NCBI GenBank assembly: GCA_934667475.1
Contig: CAKUMB010000003.1
Location: forward strand, 62,001-126,000
Direction: 5' to 3'
Length of the DNA: 64,000 bases
Origin: an uncultured Muribaculaceae bacterium
GTDB taxonomy: Bacteria; Bacteroidota; Bacteroidia; Bacteroidales; Muribaculaceae
Shown: in pieces, positions 16,268-25,299 of the stretch
How the letters are laid out: each line of letters opens with the position of its first letter
How positions within the stretch are numbered: position 1 is the stretch's first letter
Position numbers and translations under genes: made by a program
Notes under the pieces: generated by a model
Told to the model about the DNA's origin: nothing
Seen by the model: the letters and a program-made list of their open reading frames with translations, nothing else
The model's database searches: none

Positions 16268-16299
16268 GATTGTTTAGTTTAGTAATTGTGAATATTTTA

Positions 16300-17763
16300 T
16301 TATTTCTTGTTCTTTTGGATGCGTGCCTTCACCTCCCAAGTGCGTATGCGGTCTTTGTAGAGGTTGTTGGCGTTTTCTTTGTTGATGTCAAGATTGGCAT
16401 CGGTGTTGTCGTCCCAGCGGCGGGCCAGCGTCATCACATCGTAGACGCGTCCCACGCGGTAGTTGCGGCACACCATCAGGCCCATGGCGTAGTCTTCGCC
16501 ATAGCAGGTGTCGGGCAGCTGCAGCGCACGGTAGATGGGAGTGTAGAATGCGCGCGGGCCACCGAAGCCGTTGACGTGCAGGGCATTGTTGCGGCCATTG
16601 TCGGGGGTCCACTCGTGGTGGTCGATGATGCCCGGCGGAATCTCGTTGAGCTTCACATCTACCATCTTGTAGGTGCCACACACCATGGCTGCGTTCTCGC
16701 GGTAGAACTGCTCCACCATGGTGCGCAGCGTGGCCGGAGTGGCATAGATGTCGTCGCTGTCGAGGCCGATAATGAACTTACCGCAGCGCGGGTCGTTGGC
16801 AGCCAAATTCCAGCAGCCGCCTATGCCCAGGTCGGTGCGCTCAGGAATGATGTGGATGAGGCGCGGGTCGGCGCTGAACTCGTCGATGGCCTCGCTGGTG
16901 CCGTCGGTCGAGTGGTTGTCGACCACAATCAAGTTGAACTTGAAGTCGGCCTGCTGGCCGAGCACCGACTTGATGGCGTCGCGAATCACGCGCACGCGGT
17001 TGAGCACCGGTATCACCACCGTGGCCTCAACGTCGAATGCCTCGCTGTCGAAGTCCACGTCGCGGAAATCGGTGGGGGCCAGATAGGCGCCGATTTGCTT
17101 GAGGTGGTCGGTGCATGCGGCCTCCATCTCGAGCTGCACGGCATTGTTGCGCGGGTCGCAGTAGTCATATATTTTTTGACCACTCGAGCGTGTGTCGCGC
17201 TCCACATCGGTGTAGAGGTATTCGTTGATGTGCTCAACGGCATACTTCTGGCTGAGTTTGAGGCGCAGGTCGTAGAGGCCAGCGGCCTTGTAGTCGGCCG
17301 TCATGCGCGATGCGCTCTCCTTGAGCGCGGCGGTGCTGAACACCAGCACCGAGCCGAAGTCGAAGTCGTCGCGCAGCGAACCCATCTGATAGTCGATGAC
17401 GGGAGCCTTGGCCCTAACCCCACCCTTGAGGTGATAATGGTCGGCATAGAGCATGCCGGCACCGCAGTCGGCGGCAATGAGCGAAACACGCTCAAGGGCC
17501 TGATAGCCCAGCTGCAGCTCATCGGGTTTGGTGTAGAGCAGCGTGAGCGGTGCCTTGGCAGCATCGGCTATGGCCTTGACGGCAGCCGAACTCTGCATTG
17601 AGTCGACGCTGAGTTTGCTGCAGCCGGGCACATCGGCATGGCTCTGGGCGGTCTCTACCAGCGTGACGCTGCTCACAGCGGGGCATGCCTTGAGACCGCT
17701 CACAGTGTCGGCCACATTGCCGGCAGCAAGCACAAAACAGTCTATTTTAAAATCATTATTCAT
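16300..17763 (-). CDS. glycosyltransferase family 2 protein, copy 2
   Basis: A 487-residue paralog of the protein at 14777-16267, with the same two-part build: an N-terminal part with MLYADHYHLKGG and GSLRDDFDFGSVLVFS, then the GT2 half with EATVVIPVLNRVRVIRDAIK, GLDSDDIYATP (DxD) and ARRWDDNTDANLD. Both copies end in NLYKDRIRTWE followed by a basic tail. The ATG at 17763 gives the best match to copy 1; another at 17778 overlaps the stop of the upstream amidase by one base (TAATG), so translational coupling is likely. A tandem duplication made the pair. Substrate unknown. Confidence 0.8.
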   Translation of the reverse strand: MNNDFKIDCFVLAAGNVADTVSGLKACPAVSSVTLVETAQSHADVPGCSKLSVDSMQSSAAVKAIADAAKAPLTLLYTKPDELQLGYQALERVSLIAADCGAGMLYADHYHLKGGVRAKAPVIDYQMGSLRDDFDFGSVLVFSTAALKESASRMTADYKAAGLYDLRLKLSQKYAVEHINEYLYTDVERDTRSSGQKIYDYCDPRNNAVQLEMEAACTDHLKQIGAYLAPTDFRDVDFDSEAFDVEATVVIPVLNRVRVIRDAIKSVLGQQADFKFNLIVVDNHSTDGTSEAIDEFSADPRLIHIIPERTDLGIGGCWNLAANDPRCGKFIIGLDSDDIYATPATLRTMVEQFYRENAAMVCGTYKMVDVKLNEIPPGIIDHHEWTPDNGRNNALHVNGFGGPRAFYTPIYRALQLPDTCYGEDYAMGLMVCRNYRVGRVYDVMTLARRWDDNTDANLDINKENANNLYKDRIRTWEVKARIQKNKK

Positions 17764-17777
17764 ATTATTTCTGAACA

Positions 17778-20700
17778 TTATTCATTAAAGAACTTCAGGG
17801 CGTCGCCAATAAGCATGTTGCGCTGAGCCTCATTGTCGACGACCTCGATGGGGAAGCCCATCACCACAGTGCGGTAGCCACCGCGCTGCGATGCTATGGC
17901 GGCCGGGATGTTGCTCTCGGTGTAGCGCATTATGGTTGCGCCGTTGGCGTCGCTGGCCGCAATGGCGTCGGGCGACTCCACAGCATAAATTTTATCGTTT
18001 AGCTTCTGCACAAAGCTGAGCTCGCGGCCACCGCCAATGGCAGCAAACTTGCTGGGCACGGTGTAGACGTCGCCATCGACTGCAGCCTGGCCCTTGAGGT
18101 AGGTGTAGCCAAGCACCTTCTGGGCAAAGCGGGCCTCGTCGGCATTGACGCTGTCGCGGTCCCAGATGTCGGTGGCCACATAGGCGCCGCTCACCAGCAC
18201 ATTGCCGCCGCCACGGGTGTAGGCCTCGATGGCATGGCGCAGGGCCGGAGTGAATGCCTTGTAGCGGCTGGGATAGTAGCCACGGCCGTTGAGGGTCTCC
18301 TTCTGCTTACCCAGAATGAGGTCGACGGTCTTGAATGAGCCGAGACGCACCACACTGTCTTCCACAGCCTTCACGCTGGTGGACACAAACGAATAGCCGG
18401 CATTCATTATGGCCGAGCCGTGCACGCTGGGATAGTCGAAAGTGTTGCCGGCCACGGTCTTGGTCTCGTAGGTTGAGCGGCTGTCGCCGAAGCCACTGGC
18501 GTCGTCGTCGCGCCAAGGCAGCTTGCGGCGGAACTCAAATTGCGGGCCTATGTAGTTGATTTGCTGTATGTAGGGCACGCCATGGTCTTTGGCATCGTCG
18601 AAGCCGGCCATTTCGCCCGAGTCAAACCAATCAGGACCGCTGACACGGGTGAAGCCGTTCACCACCATCACAGTGCCCTTGCTGGCGGGTGCCACGCCGA
18701 GCGAAAGCACCTCGCTGGGGAAACTGCGGCCGCCGTCGTTCATAGCCACCACCTGGTAGCTGTGTATTTCATTGTCCTTGATGTTGACCACATATTTCGG
18801 TTCCTTGACCACGGCAATCTCCTTGAAGCCGTTGCCAAGACCCACACGCTCGAGCACCACATATTTCTTGGGGTCGGCATTGTCGCTGAGGTCATCGTGG
18901 GTTGGTTTCCACGAAAGCACATAGCTGCCCTCGGCGGCCTGCGTGATGGCAAACGAGTTGACGGCCAGCGGCTGCACCTCGTAGTCGCGATGGTCGCGCT
19001 GGGCAATGAACTTGAGCATGCCTTTGTACACGGCGCGGCTCACAGCGAAGCGGAAGTTGGGGTCGAGGCCATATTTCATGTCGGCGAAGTTCTGGTGCGA
19101 AAGCAGCTCGAGCAGCATGGCTGGCACCTCGGGCACGCGGGCCTCATAGTAGGAGGCGTCCCACATGCCGCGGCGAGTCCAGTTGGGCTCAAACTTGGCG
19201 CGCACGTCTTTCACAATTTCGCTTATCACAAGGTTGGTGAAGTTGCGCGACAACTCGCGCGGAGTGCCATTGGCATAGGAGCCAAACTTCTTGCCGTTTT
19301 GCTTGGTGCAATAGATGCCCAGCGAGCCAATGATGTCGTCGTTCATCGTGGTGCCGGCATCGGTGTGGAAGGCAAACGACAGGTCGACGGGCAGATTCAA
19401 ACCCTTGCGGCCAGGCAGCACCTGCGAGCCTCCGGCCAGATAGTTGACCCACTCGCCGCGGCTGCGGTAGTCGTCGTTGTAGTCGTTGATGCCGCCTGTG
19501 GGCGAGTACACGCTGTCGGGGAAGCCCGACCACTGCAGGAAGTAGCGCGCGCCCTCGGTGAAGCGCATGCGGCGGCTGATCTGATAGTCGTAGGCCACGC
19601 CGGGCTGCTGAAGATATTTAGTGCCGTCGCCGGCGAGTTTCACATTTTCGGGAGTGCGCTCGGCAGGACGGCGGGCAATGTTGCCCATGCCGCCGCCAAT
19701 CTTCACGGCGTCAATAGTCACCACACCGCCCTTTTGCTTCGACACGTTGCTCACGGTGACCACGTTTTTGTTGAGGCCCTTGGCCAGATTGTAGTAGCCC
19801 AGGAACACCCACACGCCGCCGCCCATGGTCTGGTCAACCTTCATTTGGCGCTCGCCGTCGAGACTGTTGATGGTAATCAGGGCGTCGCTGACGCTGTTGG
19901 GCAGCGTCTTGTAGCTCACATACACGGCATAGCGGCCGGCCTTGGGCATATTGGCGTCGAAGGCTGCCAACGACGCTTTTTTACCCCCGCGCACGGCATC
20001 GGCCTGGCGGTAGGTGCCCTCGGCGAAGGGGTTCTCGAAATCTTTGTAGGTGGCGCGCTTGTAGGCAAATCCGGCGCCGCTGCCCTGCTTCCAGCGCGAG
20101 GCGTCGTCGCGGTAGCCCGTCTGTGCGTTGCCGCCGTCGGCATCGACAATCACCTCAACGGGTGTGATGTCGCGGTCGCGGGGGTCCCACACATAGGCTC
20201 CGGCGTTTTCAAGCATGGGGTTGAGGAATGGAATCACATAGCTTTGGGTGTACATGTCTTCCACCGTTTGGAACATGTGGGCGCGCTGCCACTCCCAGCG
20301 GTTGAGCGACGGCTCGAAATACCAGCCGTGGCTCTGCCAGATGGCTATGATGTTGCCGTCGAGGCCTTTCTTGTAGTGACGGTTGGGATTGAGGTCGGTA
20401 ACAAAGGCGCTGTGGCTGCGCTTGTAGGCAGGCTCGAAGTTGATGAAATAGCGGTCGATGTCGTTACCCTCGATGGTCACCTTCACCTTGCAGTTGTCAT
20501 AGCCGTTGCCCACAGCCTGCTTGATGCCCGACTTGAGTTTGGCCACGCTCTCTTGAGTAAACGGGATGTCGGCGAAGTTCTCGCTCAAATCCACCACAAT
20601 GGTATCGCCAATCAGTTCCACAGTTTTGGCCTTCAGTTTGCCAATGCCCATGTTTTTGGGCATATTGGAGGCCACCACCTCCTGAACCTTAGCGCATTGG

Positions 20701-20789
20701 GTCTCGCTGAACGTCTGTGCTGTGGCGGCACCGCCACCTATCAGCCCCGCCACTGCGAGTGCAACCAAAGTCTTATTGTTTTTTTCCAT
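17778..20789 (-). CDS. large secreted amidase with golvesin-like domain (xanthan-lyase-annotated family), copy 1
   Basis: A 1003-residue exported protein with signal peptide MEKNNKTLVALAVAGLIGG. Residues 50-125 form a small alpha/beta domain faintly like GerMN. An Amidase_3-like catalytic domain is split: IWQSHGWYFEP (His154) and TVEDMY (Glu177) come before, SFAFHTDAG (His475) and MLLELLSHQN (Glu561) after, a golvesin C-terminal-like beta domain (about 285-370, AGRYAVYVSYKTLPNS and GGGVWVFLGYY). Residues 610-715 look like fibronectin III, and 716-1003 like a ThuA/GATase-type fold (GGGNVLVSGAYVATDIW). The amidase pattern suggests cleavage of MurNAc-L-Ala. Such genes are often auto-named xanthan lyase. 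It is followed without a gap by the glycosyltransferase pair. Confidence 0.75.
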   Translation of the reverse strand: MEKNNKTLVALAVAGLIGGGAATAQTFSETQCAKVQEVVASNMPKNMGIGKLKAKTVELIGDTIVVDLSENFADIPFTQESVAKLKSGIKQAVGNGYDNCKVKVTIEGNDIDRYFINFEPAYKRSHSAFVTDLNPNRHYKKGLDGNIIAIWQSHGWYFEPSLNRWEWQRAHMFQTVEDMYTQSYVIPFLNPMLENAGAYVWDPRDRDITPVEVIVDADGGNAQTGYRDDASRWKQGSGAGFAYKRATYKDFENPFAEGTYRQADAVRGGKKASLAAFDANMPKAGRYAVYVSYKTLPNSVSDALITINSLDGERQMKVDQTMGGGVWVFLGYYNLAKGLNKNVVTVSNVSKQKGGVVTIDAVKIGGGMGNIARRPAERTPENVKLAGDGTKYLQQPGVAYDYQISRRMRFTEGARYFLQWSGFPDSVYSPTGGINDYNDDYRSRGEWVNYLAGGSQVLPGRKGLNLPVDLSFAFHTDAGTTMNDDIIGSLGIYCTKQNGKKFGSYANGTPRELSRNFTNLVISEIVKDVRAKFEPNWTRRGMWDASYYEARVPEVPAMLLELLSHQNFADMKYGLDPNFRFAVSRAVYKGMLKFIAQRDHRDYEVQPLAVNSFAITQAAEGSYVLSWKPTHDDLSDNADPKKYVVLERVGLGNGFKEIAVVKEPKYVVNIKDNEIHSYQVVAMNDGGRSFPSEVLSLGVAPASKGTVMVVNGFTRVSGPDWFDSGEMAGFDDAKDHGVPYIQQINYIGPQFEFRRKLPWRDDDASGFGDSRSTYETKTVAGNTFDYPSVHGSAIMNAGYSFVSTSVKAVEDSVVRLGSFKTVDLILGKQKETLNGRGYYPSRYKAFTPALRHAIEAYTRGGGNVLVSGAYVATDIWDRDSVNADEARFAQKVLGYTYLKGQAAVDGDVYTVPSKFAAIGGGRELSFVQKLNDKIYAVESPDAIAASDANGATIMRYTESNIPAAIASQRGGYRTVVMGFPIEVVDNEAQRNMLIGDALKFFNE

Positions 20790-20849
20790 TGTTTATTGTT
20801 ATTGTTAATCAAGTAATTCACTTCGTATCATAGCATAGCTATGCACAGA

Positions 20850-20857
20850 CAAAGGTA
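20850..20857 (-). promoter_or_regulatory. -7 box upstream of golvesin-amidase copy 1
   Basis: CAAAGGTA on the plus strand reads TACCTTTG on the minus strand, a match to TAnnTTTG, 60 bases before the start codon. No -33 TTG at the usual distance. Confidence 0.4.
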
Positions 20858-20963
20858 ACACAAACATTTTGCATAATAAAGCAATAACAATTCCTTTTTT
20901 ACCAATTGAACACTTTTTAAGTTTCAGATACCATTTTTCAGTTAAGAAGTAGCCGCCTATCAC

Positions 20964-20992
20964 AAAAAAGCGCGGCCCATAGCGGGTCGCGC
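20964..20992 (-). terminator. terminator after golvesin-amidase copy 2
   Basis: Nine-base arms at 20970-20978 and 20984-20992, one mismatch, with six A at 20964-20969 giving a T-run on the minus transcript. Stop codon of the upstream gene is at 21019. Confidence 0.75.
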
Positions 20993-21018
20993 CTGTGAGT
21001 TTCAGTCAAAGTTGGAGG

Positions 21019-24000
21019 CTACTTGGCCAGATTTGCACCGGTGGCGCACTTCAGCGCATAGTCCATGAGGCGGAAGCGGTCGGCTCGGTCGAGTATGGTT
21101 TCAAACGGGAAGCCCATCACCACCGTGCGGTAGGCGCCGCGGTTGCACACCACACCCGCAGGCTTGTCGTTTTCACAATAGCGCAGAAATATGCTGCCGC
21201 CGTCGTCAGCGCGGTAGATGGCGTCGGGCGACTCCACGCAATACACCGAGTCGTTGAGCTCATTGCTGAAGGCCACACGGTGGTCGGCCGGAATCTCGGG
21301 ATAGATGGTGGCCACCGTGTGGGCCTTGCCCGTGACACTGGCGCGGTCGGTGCCCCAGCGGTAGCCCAGCACTTGGCTGGCAAAGCGCATGGCGGCGCTG
21401 TCGGGCACCATGCGGTCGAAGACGTCGCTGGCCACATAAGAGCCCGACAGCAGCACGTTGCCGCCGCTCTTGCAATAGGCCTCGACGGCCCTGCGCAGCG
21501 CGGGGGTGAACACGGGATAGCGGTCGGGATAGGCACCGCGGCCGTTGGGCACGGTCTTCTGCTTGCCCATAATCAGGTCGACGGCGCAATAGCCGCCCAG
21601 CGTGGCCGAACCTTCTTCCACAGCCTTCACGCTGCTCGACACAAAACTGTAGCCGGCGCGCATTATGGCCTCGCCGTGCACACGCGGATAGTCGAACGTG
21701 TTGCCGGCCACCACGCGGCCCTCCCAGTTGCCGCGCGAAGCGCCCCAGCCGCCCGAGTCGTCGTCGCGCCAGCGGCGGGCGCGCTTCAGTTCGTATTGCG
21801 AGCCTATGTAGTTGGCGTTGCTCATGTAGGGCACGCCATGGTCTATTTCGTCGGTGAAGCCTGTTATGCCGCAAGTGTCGACCCAGTCGGGGCCGCTGAC
21901 TCGGGTGAAGCCGTTCACCACCATCACGGTGCCTTTGGCGCCATCGACGCGGCCATATGACAGCGTCTCGCTGGGAAAACTGCGGCCGCCCTCGTTAATG
22001 GCCACAATGCGGTAGCTGTGCAGCAGCGTGTCGGCCACGGCGGCGGTGTAGGCGGCAGTCTTGACCACGGCCACCTCGGTGAAGCCGCGCTCATCGCCCA
22101 CGCGCTCGAGCACGGCATAGCGGTCGGGGCGGGCCGAGGGCTCAAGACTGTCGGGGGTGGGGCACCATGTGAGGCGCACATGGCCAGGAGCGCCCTCGGC
22201 AATGGCAAACGAGCTGACGGGCAGCGGCTGCACCACACACTCGCGGTGGTCGCGCTTGGCTATGAAGCGCAGTATGCCCTTGTAGATGGCACGGCTCACG
22301 GCAAACTGGAAGTTGGGGTCGAGGCCGTAGCGCATATCGGCGAAGTTCTGGTGCGAGAGCAGCTCGAGCAGCATGGCGGGCACCTGCGGCACCTTGGCCT
22401 CATAGAGGTCGCGGTACATGATGCCGCGGCTGTTCCACTTGGGGTCGAACTTGGCGCACACGTCGCGCATTATTTGCTGGCTCACGAGCTGTGCAAGTTC
22501 GCGCGAGGCCGAGCGCGGAGTGCCGTCGGGATAGTTGCCAAAGCGGTTGTTGTTGTAGATGCTGAGAGTGCCCACCACGCTGTCGCCGGGCGTGACGCCT
22601 GCATCGGTGTGGAAGGCAAACGACAGGTCAACGGGCACGTTGAGGCCCTGCCGGCCTGGAATGGCCTGCGAGCCGCCAGCCAGATAGTTGACCCACTCGC
22701 TGCGGCTGCGGTAGTCATCGTTGTAGTCGTTGATGCCGCCTGTGGTGCTATACACACTCATGGGAAAGCCCGACCACTGCAGGAAGTAGCGCGCGCCCTC
22801 GGTGAAGCGCGGATAACCGCTCACTTTGTAGTCGTAGCTGATGCCCTGGCGGGCAAGCATGCGCGCACTGCTGCCGGCGCGCGACACATTGGCCTGCGTG
22901 CGTGCGGCGGGACGGCGGGCAATGTTGCCCATGCCGCCGCCTATCTTTATGGCATCGGCGGTGACCACCCCACCCCGGCACGACGACACATTGCTCAGCG
23001 TCACCACATTGGGGTTATGGCCCTTTTTCAGCGGAAAGGTGCCCAGATACACCCACACGCCGCCGGCCATGGTCTGGTTGACCTTAAACTTGCGGCTGCC
23101 GCCCGAGCAGTTCACGGTGTAGAGGGCGTCGGTGACGCTGTTGGGCAGCGTCTTGTAGCTCACATACAGGGCATAGTCGCCGTCGGCGGGCACATCGGCG
23201 CTCCACGACGCCTCCGACACATCGAGCCGACCCGTCTTGGCGGTGGCGTCAGCCTGGCGGTAGGTGCCGTCGGCAAAGGGGTTCTCACCATCGACATAGC
23301 TACCCTTGGCATAGGCGAATCCGCCCTGGCCAGTGGTCCAGGCATTGAGCACGCCGTGGTCGGCATAGCCGCTCTGCGCCAGCTGGCCGTCGTTGTCGAC
23401 AATCACCTCGGCGGTGTGGGTGTCGCGCTCACGCGGATTCCACACATAGGCTCCGGCATTCTCGAGCATGGGCATCAGGAAGGGCACCACGTAGCTGGTG
23501 GGATACAAGTCTTCCACCGTTTGAAACAGGCGCGGACGCTGCCACGACCACTGTCCCGAGCCACCGTCGTAGTATCGGCCGTGGCTCTGCCACATGGCCA
23601 GTATGTTGCCGTCGAGGGCCTTGGAATAGTGGTGCGACGCTCCCAACTGGCGCACAAACGGGGCGTGGCGGCGGGCATACTTGGAGTCGAAGTCAAACAG
23701 GTAGCGCTCGGCGCGGTTGCCGGCAATGGTAATCACCACCCCCTTGCAGTCGACACCAGCCTCGTTGAGGCCCGACTTGATGTCGGCCTTGAGGCGGCGC
23801 AGATAGGCGTCGCTGAGCGGCACATTGGAAAACTCGCTGTTGAGGTCGACACGGGCCGTGTCGGCCACCACACTGCAGCCCACCACCTTTATGGGCTTCA
23901 GCTTAACGCGCTCGGGCACAGAGGCCCGCACCACGCGCTGCGCCACTGCGGCGGCAGGCGTCTGGGCCACGGCCGTGTGCAGGCCCACCGCGGCCACGGC

Positions 24001-24060
24001 CGCGCAAGCCACGGCGCACAAGCGCTGGCTATGAAGTTTTTTCATCATTTCAGTATTCAT
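21019..24060 (-). CDS. large secreted amidase with golvesin-like domain, copy 2
   Basis: A 1013-residue paralog of the protein at 17778-20789 along its whole length. It has a signal peptide (about residues 1-33, cut after VAQ), MWQSHGRYYDG, TVEDLYPTSYV, the golvesin-like core DYALYVSYKTLPNSVTD and GGVWVYLGTF, SFAFHTDAGV, MLLELLSHQN, then the C-terminal TVMVVNGFTRVSGPDW and GGNVLLSGSYVASDVFD blocks. All four presumed metal/catalytic residues of the amidase pattern are kept. The two copies are separated by a terminator and a new promoter, so they can be expressed separately. Different stem-peptide or glycan preference would explain keeping both. Confidence 0.75.
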   Translation of the reverse strand: MNTEMMKKLHSQRLCAVACAAVAAVGLHTAVAQTPAAAVAQRVVRASVPERVKLKPIKVVGCSVVADTARVDLNSEFSNVPLSDAYLRRLKADIKSGLNEAGVDCKGVVITIAGNRAERYLFDFDSKYARRHAPFVRQLGASHHYSKALDGNILAMWQSHGRYYDGGSGQWSWQRPRLFQTVEDLYPTSYVVPFLMPMLENAGAYVWNPRERDTHTAEVIVDNDGQLAQSGYADHGVLNAWTTGQGGFAYAKGSYVDGENPFADGTYRQADATAKTGRLDVSEASWSADVPADGDYALYVSYKTLPNSVTDALYTVNCSGGSRKFKVNQTMAGGVWVYLGTFPLKKGHNPNVVTLSNVSSCRGGVVTADAIKIGGGMGNIARRPAARTQANVSRAGSSARMLARQGISYDYKVSGYPRFTEGARYFLQWSGFPMSVYSTTGGINDYNDDYRSRSEWVNYLAGGSQAIPGRQGLNVPVDLSFAFHTDAGVTPGDSVVGTLSIYNNNRFGNYPDGTPRSASRELAQLVSQQIMRDVCAKFDPKWNSRGIMYRDLYEAKVPQVPAMLLELLSHQNFADMRYGLDPNFQFAVSRAIYKGILRFIAKRDHRECVVQPLPVSSFAIAEGAPGHVRLTWCPTPDSLEPSARPDRYAVLERVGDERGFTEVAVVKTAAYTAAVADTLLHSYRIVAINEGGRSFPSETLSYGRVDGAKGTVMVVNGFTRVSGPDWVDTCGITGFTDEIDHGVPYMSNANYIGSQYELKRARRWRDDDSGGWGASRGNWEGRVVAGNTFDYPRVHGEAIMRAGYSFVSSSVKAVEEGSATLGGYCAVDLIMGKQKTVPNGRGAYPDRYPVFTPALRRAVEAYCKSGGNVLLSGSYVASDVFDRMVPDSAAMRFASQVLGYRWGTDRASVTGKAHTVATIYPEIPADHRVAFSNELNDSVYCVESPDAIYRADDGGSIFLRYCENDKPAGVVCNRGAYRTVVMGFPFETILDRADRFRLMDYALKCATGANLAK

Positions 24061-24181
24061 CGCTTCTTATTTTCCGAAATATATATGTGTGTGTAACGGC
24101 GCTCCCCACAGCGGCACTCGCGGCCACCGCTGGAAGCGCACTTATTGATGGGCTTAGCGCACTATGCCACACCCGAATGAG

Positions 24182-25042
24182 CTACTGCACCTCGGGCTTG
24201 TGATAGGTGATGAGGCCAGGCATGCTGTTGCGCACAATCTTCTTGACCGATGCGCCATATTTGCCGGCCACGTGCAGCAGCACCTCGCTATACATGCATG
24301 CCACCGAGCCCACGAAGCACACGGGATACTGCTTGTAGTCGTACTGGCACACGTTGCGCTCGAAAAAGCGCGAGATCTCGTTTGTGACCAGCTGGCGCAC
24401 ATAGTCCACATCGAGGTGCTCGGCGAGGAAAAACGAGTATTTGCGCAGGTTGCGGTTGGCCAGCGGATTGTTGTAGACCGAGTCCATGATTTCATCGGGA
24501 GTCACCTTGAACTCGTCGAAAAAAGCCTCGATAAGCTCGGCCGGGGCGATGTTTTTCAGACAGTCGCTCACAAACAGGCGCCCCATGGCACCGCCGCTGC
24601 CCTCATCGCCCAGAATGAAGCCCAGCGAGCGCACATTTTTCACTATGTTGTGGCCGTCGTATAGACACGAGTTGGAGCCGGTGCCCAAAATGCAGGCCAG
24701 ACCCGGCTCATGCACCAGCAGACCGCGGGCCGCGCCCAGCAGGTCGCTCTCGACGGTGACGGGCGTCTTGAACTGCGCCACCAGCGACGACTCCACAATC
24801 TTGTTTTTCTCAGGGCTCATGCAGCCGGCGCCATAGAAATACACGTGATCCCACCTGCGCTTGAAAAAGGCAGGCGACAACTCCAAACGAATGCTGTGGC
24901 TGATTTCACGCCGCGTGAGGAACACCGGATTCAGGCCCTCGGTGCATGCGTGCTCCACCACATTGCCATTTTCCACCAGACTCCACTCTGTGCGCGTGGA
25001 ACTGCTTTCAGCTATTACGTTTACAGTCTTGTTACTTCGCAT
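24182..25042 (-). CDS. divergent BadF-type kinase homolog, possible sensor or pseudo-kinase
   Basis: A 286-residue homolog of the MurK-like kinase at 4768-5616. The second half is well kept (CILGTGSNSCLYDG, LGFILGDEGSGGAMGRLF, CFVGSVACMYSEV). The phosphate-1 loop is altered: ADCGSTKIDW of the other copy is replaced by AESSSTRTEW, so the Asp becomes Glu and the Gly becomes Ser. That Asp normally orients the ATP phosphates and metal. Catalysis may be weak or lost, or the substrate changed. It sits 121 bases ahead of the second golvesin-type amidase. Alternatives are a true GlcNAc kinase or a sugar-binding regulator. Confidence 0.75.
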   Translation of the reverse strand: MRSNKTVNVIAESSSTRTEWSLVENGNVVEHACTEGLNPVFLTRREISHSIRLELSPAFFKRRWDHVYFYGAGCMSPEKNKIVESSLVAQFKTPVTVESDLLGAARGLLVHEPGLACILGTGSNSCLYDGHNIVKNVRSLGFILGDEGSGGAMGRLFVSDCLKNIAPAELIEAFFDEFKVTPDEIMDSVYNNPLANRNLRKYSFFLAEHLDVDYVRQLVTNEISRFFERNVCQYDYKQYPVCFVGSVACMYSEVLLHVAGKYGASVKKIVRNSMPGLITYHKPEVQ

Positions 25043-25133
25043 GATTGAATGCTATGGTTGTCACGATTCATTAATTTTCATCAGTAACCGGTGTATTGGC
25101 CTTTCACTCTGAACCGCAATCGGTTTCATTATG

Positions 25134-25141
25134 CAAATATA
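25134..25141 (-). promoter_or_regulatory. -7 box upstream of the divergent kinase
   Basis: CAAATATA on the plus strand reads TATATTTG on the minus strand, an ideal TAnnTTTG, 91 bases before the kinase start. The gap 25043-25299 holds this box and the terminator at 25231-25266, no gene. Confidence 0.5.
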
Positions 25142-25222
25142 ACACCTTTCACCGTAAAAAATTAGCCATTAAACCAATTTTAATATTCAGATACTCCAAT
25201 TAACACAGTTTCCCGGTAGCGC

Positions 25223-25266
25223 AAAAAAATGGTGCGGCTGCTTAACCAAACGTAAGCAGCCGCACC
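25223..25266 (-). terminator. terminator of the propeller/amidase operon
   Basis: A perfect 14-base stem (25231-25244 with 25253-25266) and a run of seven A at 25223-25229 that becomes a T-run on the minus strand. It ends the transcript of the amidase at 25300-27708. Confidence 0.85.
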
Positions 25267-25299
25267 CGGCTATGATAATGCTATGCTAATCGTGCGTGA

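Noticed and set aside
17778..24060. Calling the two large proteins xanthan lyases
   Set aside because: No polysaccharide lyase family 8 features were seen; the motifs that can be read point to an Amidase_3-like metal site and a golvesin-like domain.
18540..24096. Plus-strand frames of 758 and 692 codons opposite the two golvesin-type amidases
   Set aside because: Both are antisense shadows with the same His/Val/Ala/Gly bias; neither shows a domain, signal peptide or promoter.
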